This document shows positions 33,056-40,725 of a stretch of DNA of 40,725 nt, piece by piece. The translations under genes and the position numbers were made by a program. The DNA is from an uncultured SAR86 cluster bacterium (GTDB lineage: Bacteria > Pseudomonadota > Gammaproteobacteria > Magnimaribacterales > D2472): positions 1 through 40,725 of the forward strand of contig CABYCL010000011.1 of assembly GCA_902517505.1 (NCBI GenBank), written 5' to 3'. The notes beneath the pieces are model-generated. The model was given only the letters and a program-made list of their open reading frames with translations. It was not told where the DNA came from and did not search any database. Positions within the stretch are counted from its first letter, which is position 1. Every line of letters begins with the position of its first letter.

Positions 33056-36000
33056 TTAAAAATTCCACATTAGCTCAAGAAAACAAACTTCTGATGAAGA
33101 GATATCATTGTTAGAAACACTTGAGTAGTCAGAAAAGTAGCTAGATCTCCCTTGCTGTCTGCAACCAATATTAGTATTCATAGCAGTAAAAATTTCAAGC
33201 ATCAATCCTAACTCAACTTCCCAATTATGAGTTTTCATTCCATCGTCCAGTTCTAATATATAATTTCTATTCGCCCCTTCCACGGTGTAATACATATTCT
33301 GGCTAGAAGTTTTCGAGTAATCTAAACCATATTCTATCGTCATATAAGGCATTACGTTATATTTAGATCTCGAAAATAGATAGCTGATATCTGTTCCAAT
33401 TGATGCCTTGGCATTTGATAATGTTAGTTCATCAAAAGTTAATGCAGTCTCACCGCCTATTTCACTATATTTATCAAACTCAGTGTATGAGCCATCGATT
33501 CTAAGATAGGGAGAAATCTGCCAGTTGCTAGTCTCATTACTTAACGAGCGAATGAGCGCAAGGGATCCATATACCTGATTCGCCTCTCGTTCGCCTTTTA
33601 GAAGTTCTTCTTTATCCAATCGGTCTGAGTTAAATTCTAACTTACTTATCCCAAAAATATATTGCAAGGTATTCGGTCTATCATCAAATTTTCCATATGT
33701 TGAAAAGCTATAATTCCTAGACTCTACATGGGATTCAAAGTTTCTATCCATTGGTTTGCTTTCTCCTAGACCCAAGGCAAAACCAAATAAATCCCCCTCA
33801 TCACTCAATAACTTATCAATCCCTAGGTGAAAAGATCTTTCATCTAGAGTTCTTGGACTAGGCTTAGTTTTACCTAGAGTAAATTCTCCAAATTCACCAT
33901 CAATCCATACTGACCAATCACCAATCACTTCTTTAAGCTCTCCATCAGCCGTCACTTTCACAGGGTCTGATGCCCATGCTTTAATGGTTGACTTTAATTC
34001 ATCTAAATTTAAGGTGTTTTCAGCTTGATCCTGATCATCATTTATATTCGAAATTTTAATTTCAGAGTTATCATCTACAAAACCTGAGTCTGAGTCATTA
34101 AATTGAGAATTAATAAGTTCTGTATCGGAATTGGAAGAGGCTTTTGCAATCATAGATTCTGATGGTGTGTAATTATCAAAATCTGATATACAGAAATAAT
34201 TAACATTTGGGTCTGTCCATGCTTTTTGATCATCTGTTAGTGTATGGGTGTATACCAAATTGTTGCCTAATAGTGAATTAGAAGATTCTAAAAGAGTGAT
34301 AATAATTTTCCTGTCGCCCTGGATAAAGCTATATCTATCTTGCTGAATATCATCAATAGTAAGGATGGCAGATTTAAGCCCAGCATCTATATTTAATATC
34401 CCTTCACCATATGAGAATTTTTCTACATCTGATGAGCCAGTAACACTAAAATCTACAACGATATTTTCAGGTGCTATTTTAGATAAATTCACTTTAATCT
34501 CTAAAGATGTAGCAGTTTTAGGGCCGCTAGAATTAATCGTACAAAGTTCTACTATTGGCTCCTTAACAAAATTATTATCAAGCTCACTCACGCCAATAGT
34601 TTGAATTGAATCAATTATCTTATTGTTAAAATTAACCCTTAAACCTTGTCGCGATGAAGTCTTCATACGCTTGGAAATTACATCAATATTTTTATCAACC
34701 CATCGTGTTGCGATCTGTGTCATAGCTTTTGCATTATCAATTACAGGCTGCTTTAAAGTAGGATCCGTCAATACGATAGGAGTTTTAAAATTAAATTCTT
34801 TCTTATCACTAATACCTTTAAAAGAATTGCCTATAATGTCTTCAAATACAGTGCCTTCAATTAATACGTAATATTCTGTTTCATACTCAAGATCCATGGG
34901 CAGATTAATCGTAATGATTTCTGTCCCACAACCAGTTACAATTTCATTTGGTAAACTAACAGCAAAAGAAGAAGAATTATCCTCTGATTCAATATTAATT
35001 GTGCCAGATTCACAATTCACAGCCTTATTAAAAGTCAAAATAATATCACTATCTACCGGGACCCTTGTTGTGTCATCGAGAGGACTGGTTGCAATCAAAA
35101 TAGGTCTTTTATCATCATCATTTGCCAATATTGTATGAGTATGAATATTGTCATCACCAAGTATTGTATTGATAGGATTAGACAGTGTGATGATAATGGT
35201 TTCGTTATCTTCTGCGAGGTCGTCGTCTATAATATTAGGAATTGTTATGATGCCGGTATTTTCGCCAGCATCAAGTGTTAAGGTGCCATCCTCTAAATCA
35301 TGGTCAATACCTGAGCCAGATGCTGTTCCTGTCAATTGATAATCCACTGAAATCTGTCTGCCAGATACCTCAGATATATCAACCGTGATACTTATTGAGG
35401 ACGAAGGCTCATCACTTTCTGAGCTTATGATATTAAAATCAACTTTAGGAGAGTTGTCATTATCATTAATAGTGTATGTGTAGACGATATCAGTTCCCAA
35501 GATTGCGTTATTTGGATTTGATAAAGTGACTATTACTGTTTCGTTTTCTTCATCTAACGCATCATCAACAATATCAGTTATTGTAATAGTTCCAATTTTC
35601 TCACCAGCGCTAATTGTGAGCGTTCCATTGGTTAAAGTGTAATCAGTGCCCGATCCAGTTGCAGTTCCAGTAACTGTATAATCAACTGTTATGTTTTGAG
35701 TATATGTAGCGGACAAATCAACAGTTAAAGCTGCTGAGGAAACAGATTCATCTCCACTCGAGTTGGTAATATTGAAGTCAATATTTGGTTTATCGTTATC
35801 AGTAATTGTATATATATGAGTATTGTCACTTCCCAAAGTTGCATTACTGGGGCTGGATAAAGTAACAATCACTGTCTCACTACCCTCAGCAATTGAATCG
35901 TCAACAATATTGCTAATGGTGACGGTGCCACTTGTTTCACCAGCATTAATTGTTAAGGTGCCATTAGTCAAAGTGTAATCTGTGCCCGATCCAGTGGCAG

Positions 36001-39000
36001 TTCCAGTTACAGCGTAATCGACTGTAACATTAAGTCCTGAGGCTGCAGATAAATTTATAGTCAAACCTGCAGAAGAAACAGATTCAACTCCACTTGAGCT
36101 AGTGGTATTGAAGTCAACTACTGGCGCACTGTCATTATCAGTTATGGTATAAGTATGAACACTATCACTTCCCAAGGTTGCATTGCTGGGGCTCGATAAA
36201 GTAACGATTACTGTTTCATTTGGTTCATCTAATGAGTCATCAGCAATATTTTCAATGGTGATAGTGCCAGATGTTGAACCGGCGCTAATAGTAAGAGTTC
36301 CATTTGCTAAAGCGTAATCTGTGCCTGATCCAGTTGCTGTTCCAGTTACAACATAATCTATCGTTACATCCTTACTTGATATTGCTGATAAATTTACAGT
36401 TATTGCCTTAGATGAATTAGCCTCACCCCCACTAGAGCTTGTTAGATTAAATTCTATTACTGGGGGACTATCATCGTCTTTGATCGTTACAGTATGAACA
36501 AAATTAGTCCCAAGTGTTGCATTCGTTGGGTTAGACAAAGAAATTATTATTGTTTCGTCTATCTCATCCAACAAGTCATCAATAATATTGCTTATTGTTA
36601 TAATTCCAGTTGTTGCGCCTGCGTTTATTGTTAGCGTTCCATCATCAAGAGAGTAATCGGTACCTGATCCGGTTGCTGTTCCTGTAACTGCATAATCAAC
36701 TTCAATATCAGCCTCGGATGCAAAAGGAATTGAAATTTCAATTGATGTCGAAGAGACTGATTCTGGATTATCAGATGTTGTTTCGGAAAATGCTACAGTT
36801 GGAGTACCGTCATTGTCGTTAATGGTATAAGTATGGACTCTATCATCCCCAAGAACAGCATTGTTTGGTCCTGATAATGTTAAGACCACAGTTTCATTAC
36901 CTTCTGATGACAAATCGTCGATAATACCAGTTATAGAAATAGTTGCGCTTGTTTCACCAGCATTTATCGTTAAGCTGCCATCACCCAGAGTATAATCAGT
37001 GCCTGAACCTATGGCTGTACCTGAAACTTCATAACTCACTGTAATGTCACTACTGGAAGCTGCAGATAAATCTACAGTTATGGCTGTTGAGGAAATAGAT
37101 TCAGAACCAGATGAGCTTGTTATATTGAAACTGATTGAAGGTTGGTCATCATCATCAGTGATAGTGTAAGTGTGAGCATCATCACTACCCAAGGTTGCAT
37201 TACTAGGACTTGATAACGTAATGATTACAGTTTCATCCGTCTCGTCTGAAGTATCATCAATAATATTTGCAATAGTAATAGTGCCAGTTGTGTCGCCTGC
37301 AGCAATGCTTAAAGTTCCATTTTCAAGGGTATAATCAGTACCCGATCCAGTGGCTGTTCCTGTAACCGCATAGTTGACTGTTACTATTTCGCCAGAAGGC
37401 CCAGATAAATCTACCGTTAAACCTTTAGAAGAAACTGATTCAGCACCACTTGAGCTTGTAGTATTAAAATCTATCGTTGGCGTATTGTCATTGTCAGAAA
37501 TAGTATAAGTATGAATGCTATCACTTCCCAAAGTTGCATTACTTGGGCTTGATAATGTTAGAACAACAGTTTCATTTGCTTCGTCAATTGAATCATCAAC
37601 AATACTGGCGATTGTGATCGTGCCTGACGATGCTCCAGCACTGATAGTAAGTGTTCCATCAGCTAAAGTATAATCTGTACCAGATCCAGTTGCTGTTCCG
37701 GTGATTGCATAATTAACCAAAACATTTTTTGCTGAAACAGCAGACAAGTCTACTGTGATAGTTTTGCTTGAAACAGATTCAGCTCCATTAGAACTAGTAG
37801 CATTGAAGTCAACCACTGGAGCATCGTCATTGTCAAAAATTGTATAAGTATGAATACTGTCACTACCCAAGGTCGCATTACTAGGATTCGATAAAGTTAG
37901 AATCACGGTCTCATTGTCTTCATCAATGGAGTCATTAATAATACTGGCAATGGTGATAGTGCCCGATGTTGATCCTGCACTTATAGTTAAAGTGCCGCTT
38001 GCTAGGGTGTAATCTGTACCAGAGCCTGTCGCAGTTCCTGTGATAGCATAATCAACTGTCACATTTTGACTGGATGCACCAGATAAATCTACAGTAATAG
38101 CTTTAGAAGAAACAGATTCTGCTCCACTTGAACTGGTGGTATTAAAGTCAATGGTTGGAGTACTCTCATTATCAGTGATAGTATAAGTGTGGGCATCATC
38201 GCTACCTAAAGTTGCATTACTTGGATTAGACAAAGTAATAATAACTGTCTCATTTGCTTCATCTAAAGAGTCATCAATAATTCCGGCTACTGTAATAGTT
38301 CCAGATGTTGATCCTGCACTTATTGTCAACGTTCCATTAGCTAGAGTGTAATCGGTACCAGAACCGGTTGCGGTTCCTGTAACCGCATAATCAACTGTTA
38401 CATCTTGACTTGATGCGGCAGATAAATCTACAGTCAAACCTACTGTAGATACTGATTCAGCCCCACTAGAACTGGTAGCATTGAAATCAACTACTGGAGC
38501 ATCATCATTATCAGTGATGGTATAAGTATGTACGCTGTCACTTCCCAAAGTTGCATTGCTAGGACTTGATAGAGTTAAAATGACGGTTTCGTTTGCCTCG
38601 TCAGCCGCATCATCAATAATACTTGCAATCGTAATAGTGCCACTTGTTGCTCCAGCATTAATGGTTAACGAACCGTTAGCCAAGGTGTAATCGGTACCAG
38701 ATCCAGTTGCAGTTCCTGTAACTGCATAAGCAACTGTTACGTCTTGTCCTGAGGCTGCAGATAAATCTACAGTGAGAGCTTTAGATGATGTTGATTCAGC
38801 ACCACTTGAACTAGTAGCATTAAAATCAACCACCGGCGCACTTTCATTATCTGTGATGGTATAAGTATGAGCATCATCGCTTCCCAAAGTTGCATTGCTG
38901 GGATTCGACAAAGTAACAATGACTGTCTCATTTGCTTCATCCAGGGAGTCATCAACAATACTAGCAATAGTAATTGTTCCGCTGGTTTCACCAGCATTAA

Positions 39001-40725
39001 TTGTTAGGGTTCCATTGGTTAAGGTGTAATCGGTGCCTGATCCAGTTGCAGTTCCTGTAACTGCATAATCAACGGTCACATTTTGTCCTGAGACTGCTGA
39101 TAAATCTACAGTCAAGCCTGCAGAAGAAACTGACTCTGTTCCACTTGAACTAGTAGCATTAAAATCAACCACCGGTGCACTGTCATTATCAGTAATGGTG
39201 TAAGTATGAGCATCATCACTACCCAAAGTTGCATTGCTGGGATTCGACAAAGTAACAATAACTGTCTCATTTGCTTCATCAATTGAGTCATCTATGATGC
39301 TAGATATATTTATGGTTCCACTTGTGGAGCCAGCATTAATAGTTAAAGTACCGTTAGCCAAAGTGTAATCAGTTCCAGAGCCTGTCGCAGTTCCAGTTAC
39401 AGCATAATCAACTGTAACATTTTGTCCTGAGGCTGAAGATAAATCAACCGTGAGATCTTTTGAGGAAACTGACTCGGCATCACTTGAACTGTTAGCATTA
39501 AAATCAACCACCGGTGCACTGTCGTTATCAGTAATAGTATAGGTATGAACAAGAGTAGAACCCGGGTTAGCATTAGACGGATTAGATAAAGTAACAATAA
39601 CAGTCTCATTTGGTTCATCTAGAGAGTCATCAACAATTCCAGCAATAGTTATTGTCGTTGATGTTGAACCAGCTGAAATAGTTGCAGTACCATTAGCAAG
39701 AGTAAAATCAGTACCTGAACCTGTGGCTGTGCCTGTAATGGCATAATCGACTGTTACGTTAGAGCCGCTTGATGCAGACAGTTCAATGGTTAAATCTTTG
39801 GAGGATACTGATTCAGCTCCGCTTGAGCTGGCATTTGCAAATTCTATATCCGGAGCAACTAAAGGATCTAAAATTGTAAATGTGTGGACATCATCGCTGC
39901 CAACCGTTGCGTTACTAGGACTTGATAAAGTCAAAACAACGGTCTCGTTTCCCTCATCACTCCCATCATTAACTATTCCTGCTACTGTAATAGTTCCGGT
40001 TGATGATCCAGCATTGATCGTAAGTGTTCCATTGGCTAGAGTGTAATCGGTTCCAGAGCCCGTTGCAGTTCCAGTTACAGCATAATTAACTGTTACGTCT
40101 TGTGCTGAGACTGAAGATAAGTCGACTGTAATAGTTTTAGAAGATACTGATTCTAGTCCACTAGAACTAGTCGCTTCAAAATCAACTGCTGGTGCACTGT
40201 CATTATCAGTAATGGTATAAGTATGAGCATCGTCACTTCCCAAAGTTGCATTGCTAGGATTTGATAAAGTAACAATGACTGTCTCATTGGATTCATCTAG
40301 AGAGTCATCAACAATACTGCCAATAGTGATAGTGCCAGATGTTGCACCGGCACTTATTGTTAGTGTTCCATTGGCTAAAGTGTAATCTGTACCCGATCCA
40401 GTTGCAGTTCCTGTAACTGCATAGTCAACTGTGACGTTTTTACTAGATGCTGCAGATAAATCAACAGTGAGAGCATTAGATGATGTGGATTCAGCTCCAC
40501 TTGAACTAGTAGCATTGAAATCAACAACTGGAGCACTGTCATTATCAGTGATGGTATAAGTGTGGGCATCATCGCTACCCAAAGTTGCATTACTAGGACT
40601 CGACAACGCAACGATGACTGTCTCATTTGCTTCATCCAAAGAATCATCAACAATGCTAGCAATTGTGATAGTGCCAGATGTTGAGCCTGCACTTATTGTT
40701 AGTGTTCCATTAGCTAAAGTGTAAT
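33056..40725 (-). CDS. Giant Calx-beta-repeat autotransporter (5' end beyond window)
   Basis: The frame is open from the right edge to a stop at 33056, over 2550 codons; an in-frame ATG at 40639 lies inside a repeat and is not the real start. From N to C: about 17 tandem Calx-beta units of 112-113 residues (35108-40725), each with TGTATGSGTDY, a DD..DE.NETV block and THTYTITDND-like end; an Ig-like Big_5 domain (about 34785-35107); a degenerate Calx-beta unit (about 34226-34560); a polar linker; and an outer-membrane barrel of about 290 residues (33059-33930) ending in ELMWNF with the terminal aromatic expected of barrel proteins. The Asp/Glu-rich loops suggest calcium binding, by analogy with the family. 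Likely a secreted, surface-anchored fibre (type V secretion); adhesion is inferred, not shown. No cysteine occurs in the repeats; six are in the C-terminal part. Confidence 0.93.
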   Translation of the reverse strand, partial: YTLANGTLTISAGSTSGTITIASIVDDSLDEANETVIVALSSPSNATLGSDDAHTYTITDNDSAPVVDFNATSSSGAESTSSNALTVDLSAASSKNVTVDYAVTGTATGSGTDYTLANGTLTISAGATSGTITIGSIVDDSLDESNETVIVTLSNPSNATLGSDDAHTYTITDNDSAPAVDFEATSSSGLESVSSKTITVDLSSVSAQDVTVNYAVTGTATGSGTDYTLANGTLTINAGSSTGTITVAGIVNDGSDEGNETVVLTLSSPSNATVGSDDVHTFTILDPLVAPDIEFANASSSGAESVSSKDLTIELSASSGSNVTVDYAITGTATGSGTDFTLANGTATISAGSTSTTITIAGIVDDSLDEPNETVIVTLSNPSNANPGSTLVHTYTITDNDSAPVVDFNANSSSDAESVSSKDLTVDLSSASGQNVTVDYAVTGTATGSGTDYTLANGTLTINAGSTSGTINISSIIDDSIDEANETVIVTLSNPSNATLGSDDAHTYTITDNDSAPVVDFNATSSSGTESVSSAGLTVDLSAVSGQNVTVDYAVTGTATGSGTDYTLTNGTLTINAGETSGTITIASIVDDSLDEANETVIVTLSNPSNATLGSDDAHTYTITDNESAPVVDFNATSSSGAESTSSKALTVDLSAASGQDVTVAYAVTGTATGSGTDYTLANGSLTINAGATSGTITIASIIDDAADEANETVILTLSSPSNATLGSDSVHTYTITDNDDAPVVDFNATSSSGAESVSTVGLTVDLSAASSQDVTVDYAVTGTATGSGTDYTLANGTLTISAGSTSGTITVAGIIDDSLDEANETVIITLSNPSNATLGSDDAHTYTITDNESTPTIDFNTTSSSGAESVSSKAITVDLSGASSQNVTVDYAITGTATGSGTDYTLASGTLTISAGSTSGTITIASIINDSIDEDNETVILTLSNPSNATLGSDSIHTYTIFDNDDAPVVDFNATSSNGAESVSSKTITVDLSAVSAKNVLVNYAITGTATGSGTDYTLADGTLTISAGASSGTITIASIVDDSIDEANETVVLTLSSPSNATLGSDSIHTYTISDNDNTPTIDFNTTSSSGAESVSSKGLTVDLSGPSGEIVTVNYAVTGTATGSGTDYTLENGTLSIAAGDTTGTITIANIIDDTSDETDETVIITLSSPSNATLGSDDAHTYTITDDDDQPSISFNITSSSGSESISSTAITVDLSAASSSDITVSYEVSGTAIGSGTDYTLGDGSLTINAGETSATISITGIIDDLSSEGNETVVLTLSGPNNAVLGDDRVHTYTINDNDGTPTVAFSETTSDNPESVSSTSIEISIPFASEADIEVDYAVTGTATGSGTDYSLDDGTLTINAGATTGIITISNIIDDLLDEIDETIIISLSNPTNATLGTNFVHTVTIKDDDSPPVIEFNLTSSSGGEANSSKAITVNLSAISSKDVTIDYVVTGTATGSGTDYALANGTLTISAGSTSGTITIENIADDSLDEPNETVIVTLSSPSNATLGSDSVHTYTITDNDSAPVVDFNTTSSSGVESVSSAGLTINLSAASGLNVTVDYAVTGTATGSGTDYTLTNGTLTINAGETSGTVTISNIVDDSIAEGSETVIVTLSSPSNATLGSDNTHIYTITDNDKPNIDFNITNSSGDESVSSAALTVDLSATYTQNITVDYTVTGTATGSGTDYTLTNGTLTISAGEKIGTITITDIVDDALDEENETVIVTLSNPNNAILGTDIVYTYTINDNDNSPKVDFNIISSESDEPSSSISITVDISEVSGRQISVDYQLTGTASGSGIDHDLEDGTLTLDAGENTGIITIPNIIDDDLAEDNETIIITLSNPINTILGDDNIHTHTILANDDDKRPILIATSPLDDTTRVPVDSDIILTFNKAVNCESGTINIESEDNSSSFAVSLPNEIVTGCGTEIITINLPMDLEYETEYYVLIEGTVFEDIIGNSFKGISDKKEFNFKTPIVLTDPTLKQPVIDNAKAMTQIATRWVDKNIDVISKRMKTSSRQGLRVNFNNKIIDSIQTIGVSELDNNFVKEPIVELCTINSSGPKTATSLEIKVNLSKIAPENIVVDFSVTGSSDVEKFSYGEGILNIDAGLKSAILTIDDIQQDRYSFIQGDRKIIITLLESSNSLLGNNLVYTHTLTDDQKAWTDPNVNYFCISDFDNYTPSESMIAKASSNSDTELINSQFNDSDSGFVDDNSEIKISNINDDQDQAENTLNLDELKSTIKAWASDPVKVTADGELKEVIGDWSVWIDGEFGEFTLGKTKPSPRTLDERSFHLGIDKLLSDEGDLFGFALGLGESKPMDRNFESHVESRNYSFSTYGKFDDRPNTLQYIFGISKLEFNSDRLDKEELLKGEREANQVYGSLALIRSLSNETSNWQISPYLRIDGSYTEFDKYSEIGGETALTFDELTLSNAKASIGTDISYLFSRSKYNVMPYMTIEYGLDYSKTSSQNMYYTVEGANRNYILELDDGMKTHNWEVELGLMLEIFTAMNTNIGCRQQGRSSYFSDYSSVSNNDISSSEVCFLELMWNF
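33059..33930 (-). other. Autotransporter-type outer-membrane beta-barrel domain of the giant protein
   Basis: From GDWSVWIDGEFGEF onward, about 290 residues show alternating polar/aromatic strands (for example YSFSTYGKF, WQISPYLRIDGSYTEF, NVMPYMTIEYGLDYS, HNWEVELGLMLEIF) and end in Phe. This pattern fits a 12-strand autotransporter translocator of the usual 250-300 residues. Two cysteines (33161-33163 and 33083-33085) lie in the last strands. Confidence 0.85.
35108..40725 (-). repeat. Tandem ~339-bp repeats encoding Calx-beta units
   Basis: Sixteen complete units and one cut by the right edge are visible, with a period of 336-339 bp (112-113 codons). Landmarks such as the GTGTAATC-type site recur at that spacing (for example 35637 and 35973). 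Units differ at many silent positions. Those nearest the barrel are more divergent in protein sequence than those to the right. Confidence 0.95.

Noticed and set aside
34365-40692. Several open frames in other frames and on the opposite strand inside the repeat region
   Set aside because: They recur with the repeat period and have no family features; they are shadows of the Calx-beta frame.
35108-40725. Regularly spaced repeats that could suggest a CRISPR array
   Set aside because: The period is about 339 bp, the units are coding throughout in one frame and there are no short repeats with unique spacers or cas genes.
40639-40725. ATG at 40639 as the start of the giant protein
   Set aside because: The same frame continues to the window edge with a further part of a Calx-beta unit (YTLANGT...), so the true start is beyond the window.

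Overview
The window looks like chromosomal DNA from a streamlined, AT-rich marine gammaproteobacterium. By eye GC is about one third, genes are packed with almost no spacers, and Shine-Dalgarno motifs are often weak or absent. The proteins fit a Gram-negative: LpxH for lipid A, two lipoproteins, and an outer-membrane autotransporter. Two gene neighbourhoods match classic gammaproteobacterial order: alaS-lysC-tRNA-Ser(GCU), and purL divergent from an mltF-like gene. A SAR86-like lineage is my best guess, but it is not proven. No insertion sequence, prophage, CRISPR array or rRNA is visible, and no gene-free stretch exceeds 300 bases.

Layout. Positions 1-6634 (minus strand) hold a membrane protein of unknown function, then a tight run folE, yceF-type maf, cysS, a PNPOx-family flavoprotein and a membrane-anchored alpha/beta hydrolase cut by the window edge. 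Positions 6679-13174 hold an MBL-fold hydrolase, an SDR, a secreted met-zincin protease, a minimal alkyltransferase, and the divergent pair rocD/ctlX. That pair could turn citrulline into ornithine and then glutamate semialdehyde. A clear bidirectional terminator separates ctlX from a small three-helix membrane protein with the strongest ribosome binding site I noticed.

Positions 13752-21007 (minus strand) carry nudL, a gamma-carbonic-anhydrase-like protein, alaS, lysC, a dihydroorotase, tRNA-Ser(GCU) and metF. The dihydroorotase sits where csrA is usually found. Positions 21060-28317 hold a zinc-ribbon Nudix hydrolase, purL, a short MltF-like lipoprotein, uvrB and tRNA-Asn(GUU). Positions 28344-33051 hold arsC, a sulfotransferase, a cyclophilin with two possible starts, lpxH and a LexA-boxed umuDC operon.

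From 33056 to the right edge runs the C-terminal part of a giant autotransporter. It has about 17 tandem Calx-beta units of roughly 113 residues, an Ig-like domain, a degenerate Calx-beta unit and an outer-membrane barrel. Its N-terminus lies beyond the window.

Most genes are housekeeping. The most distinctive items are the giant repeat autotransporter, the dual-start cyclophilin, the rearranged alaS-lysC-tRNA-Ser locus with its QxH-type dihydroorotase, the reduced MltF, and two unrecognised membrane proteins.
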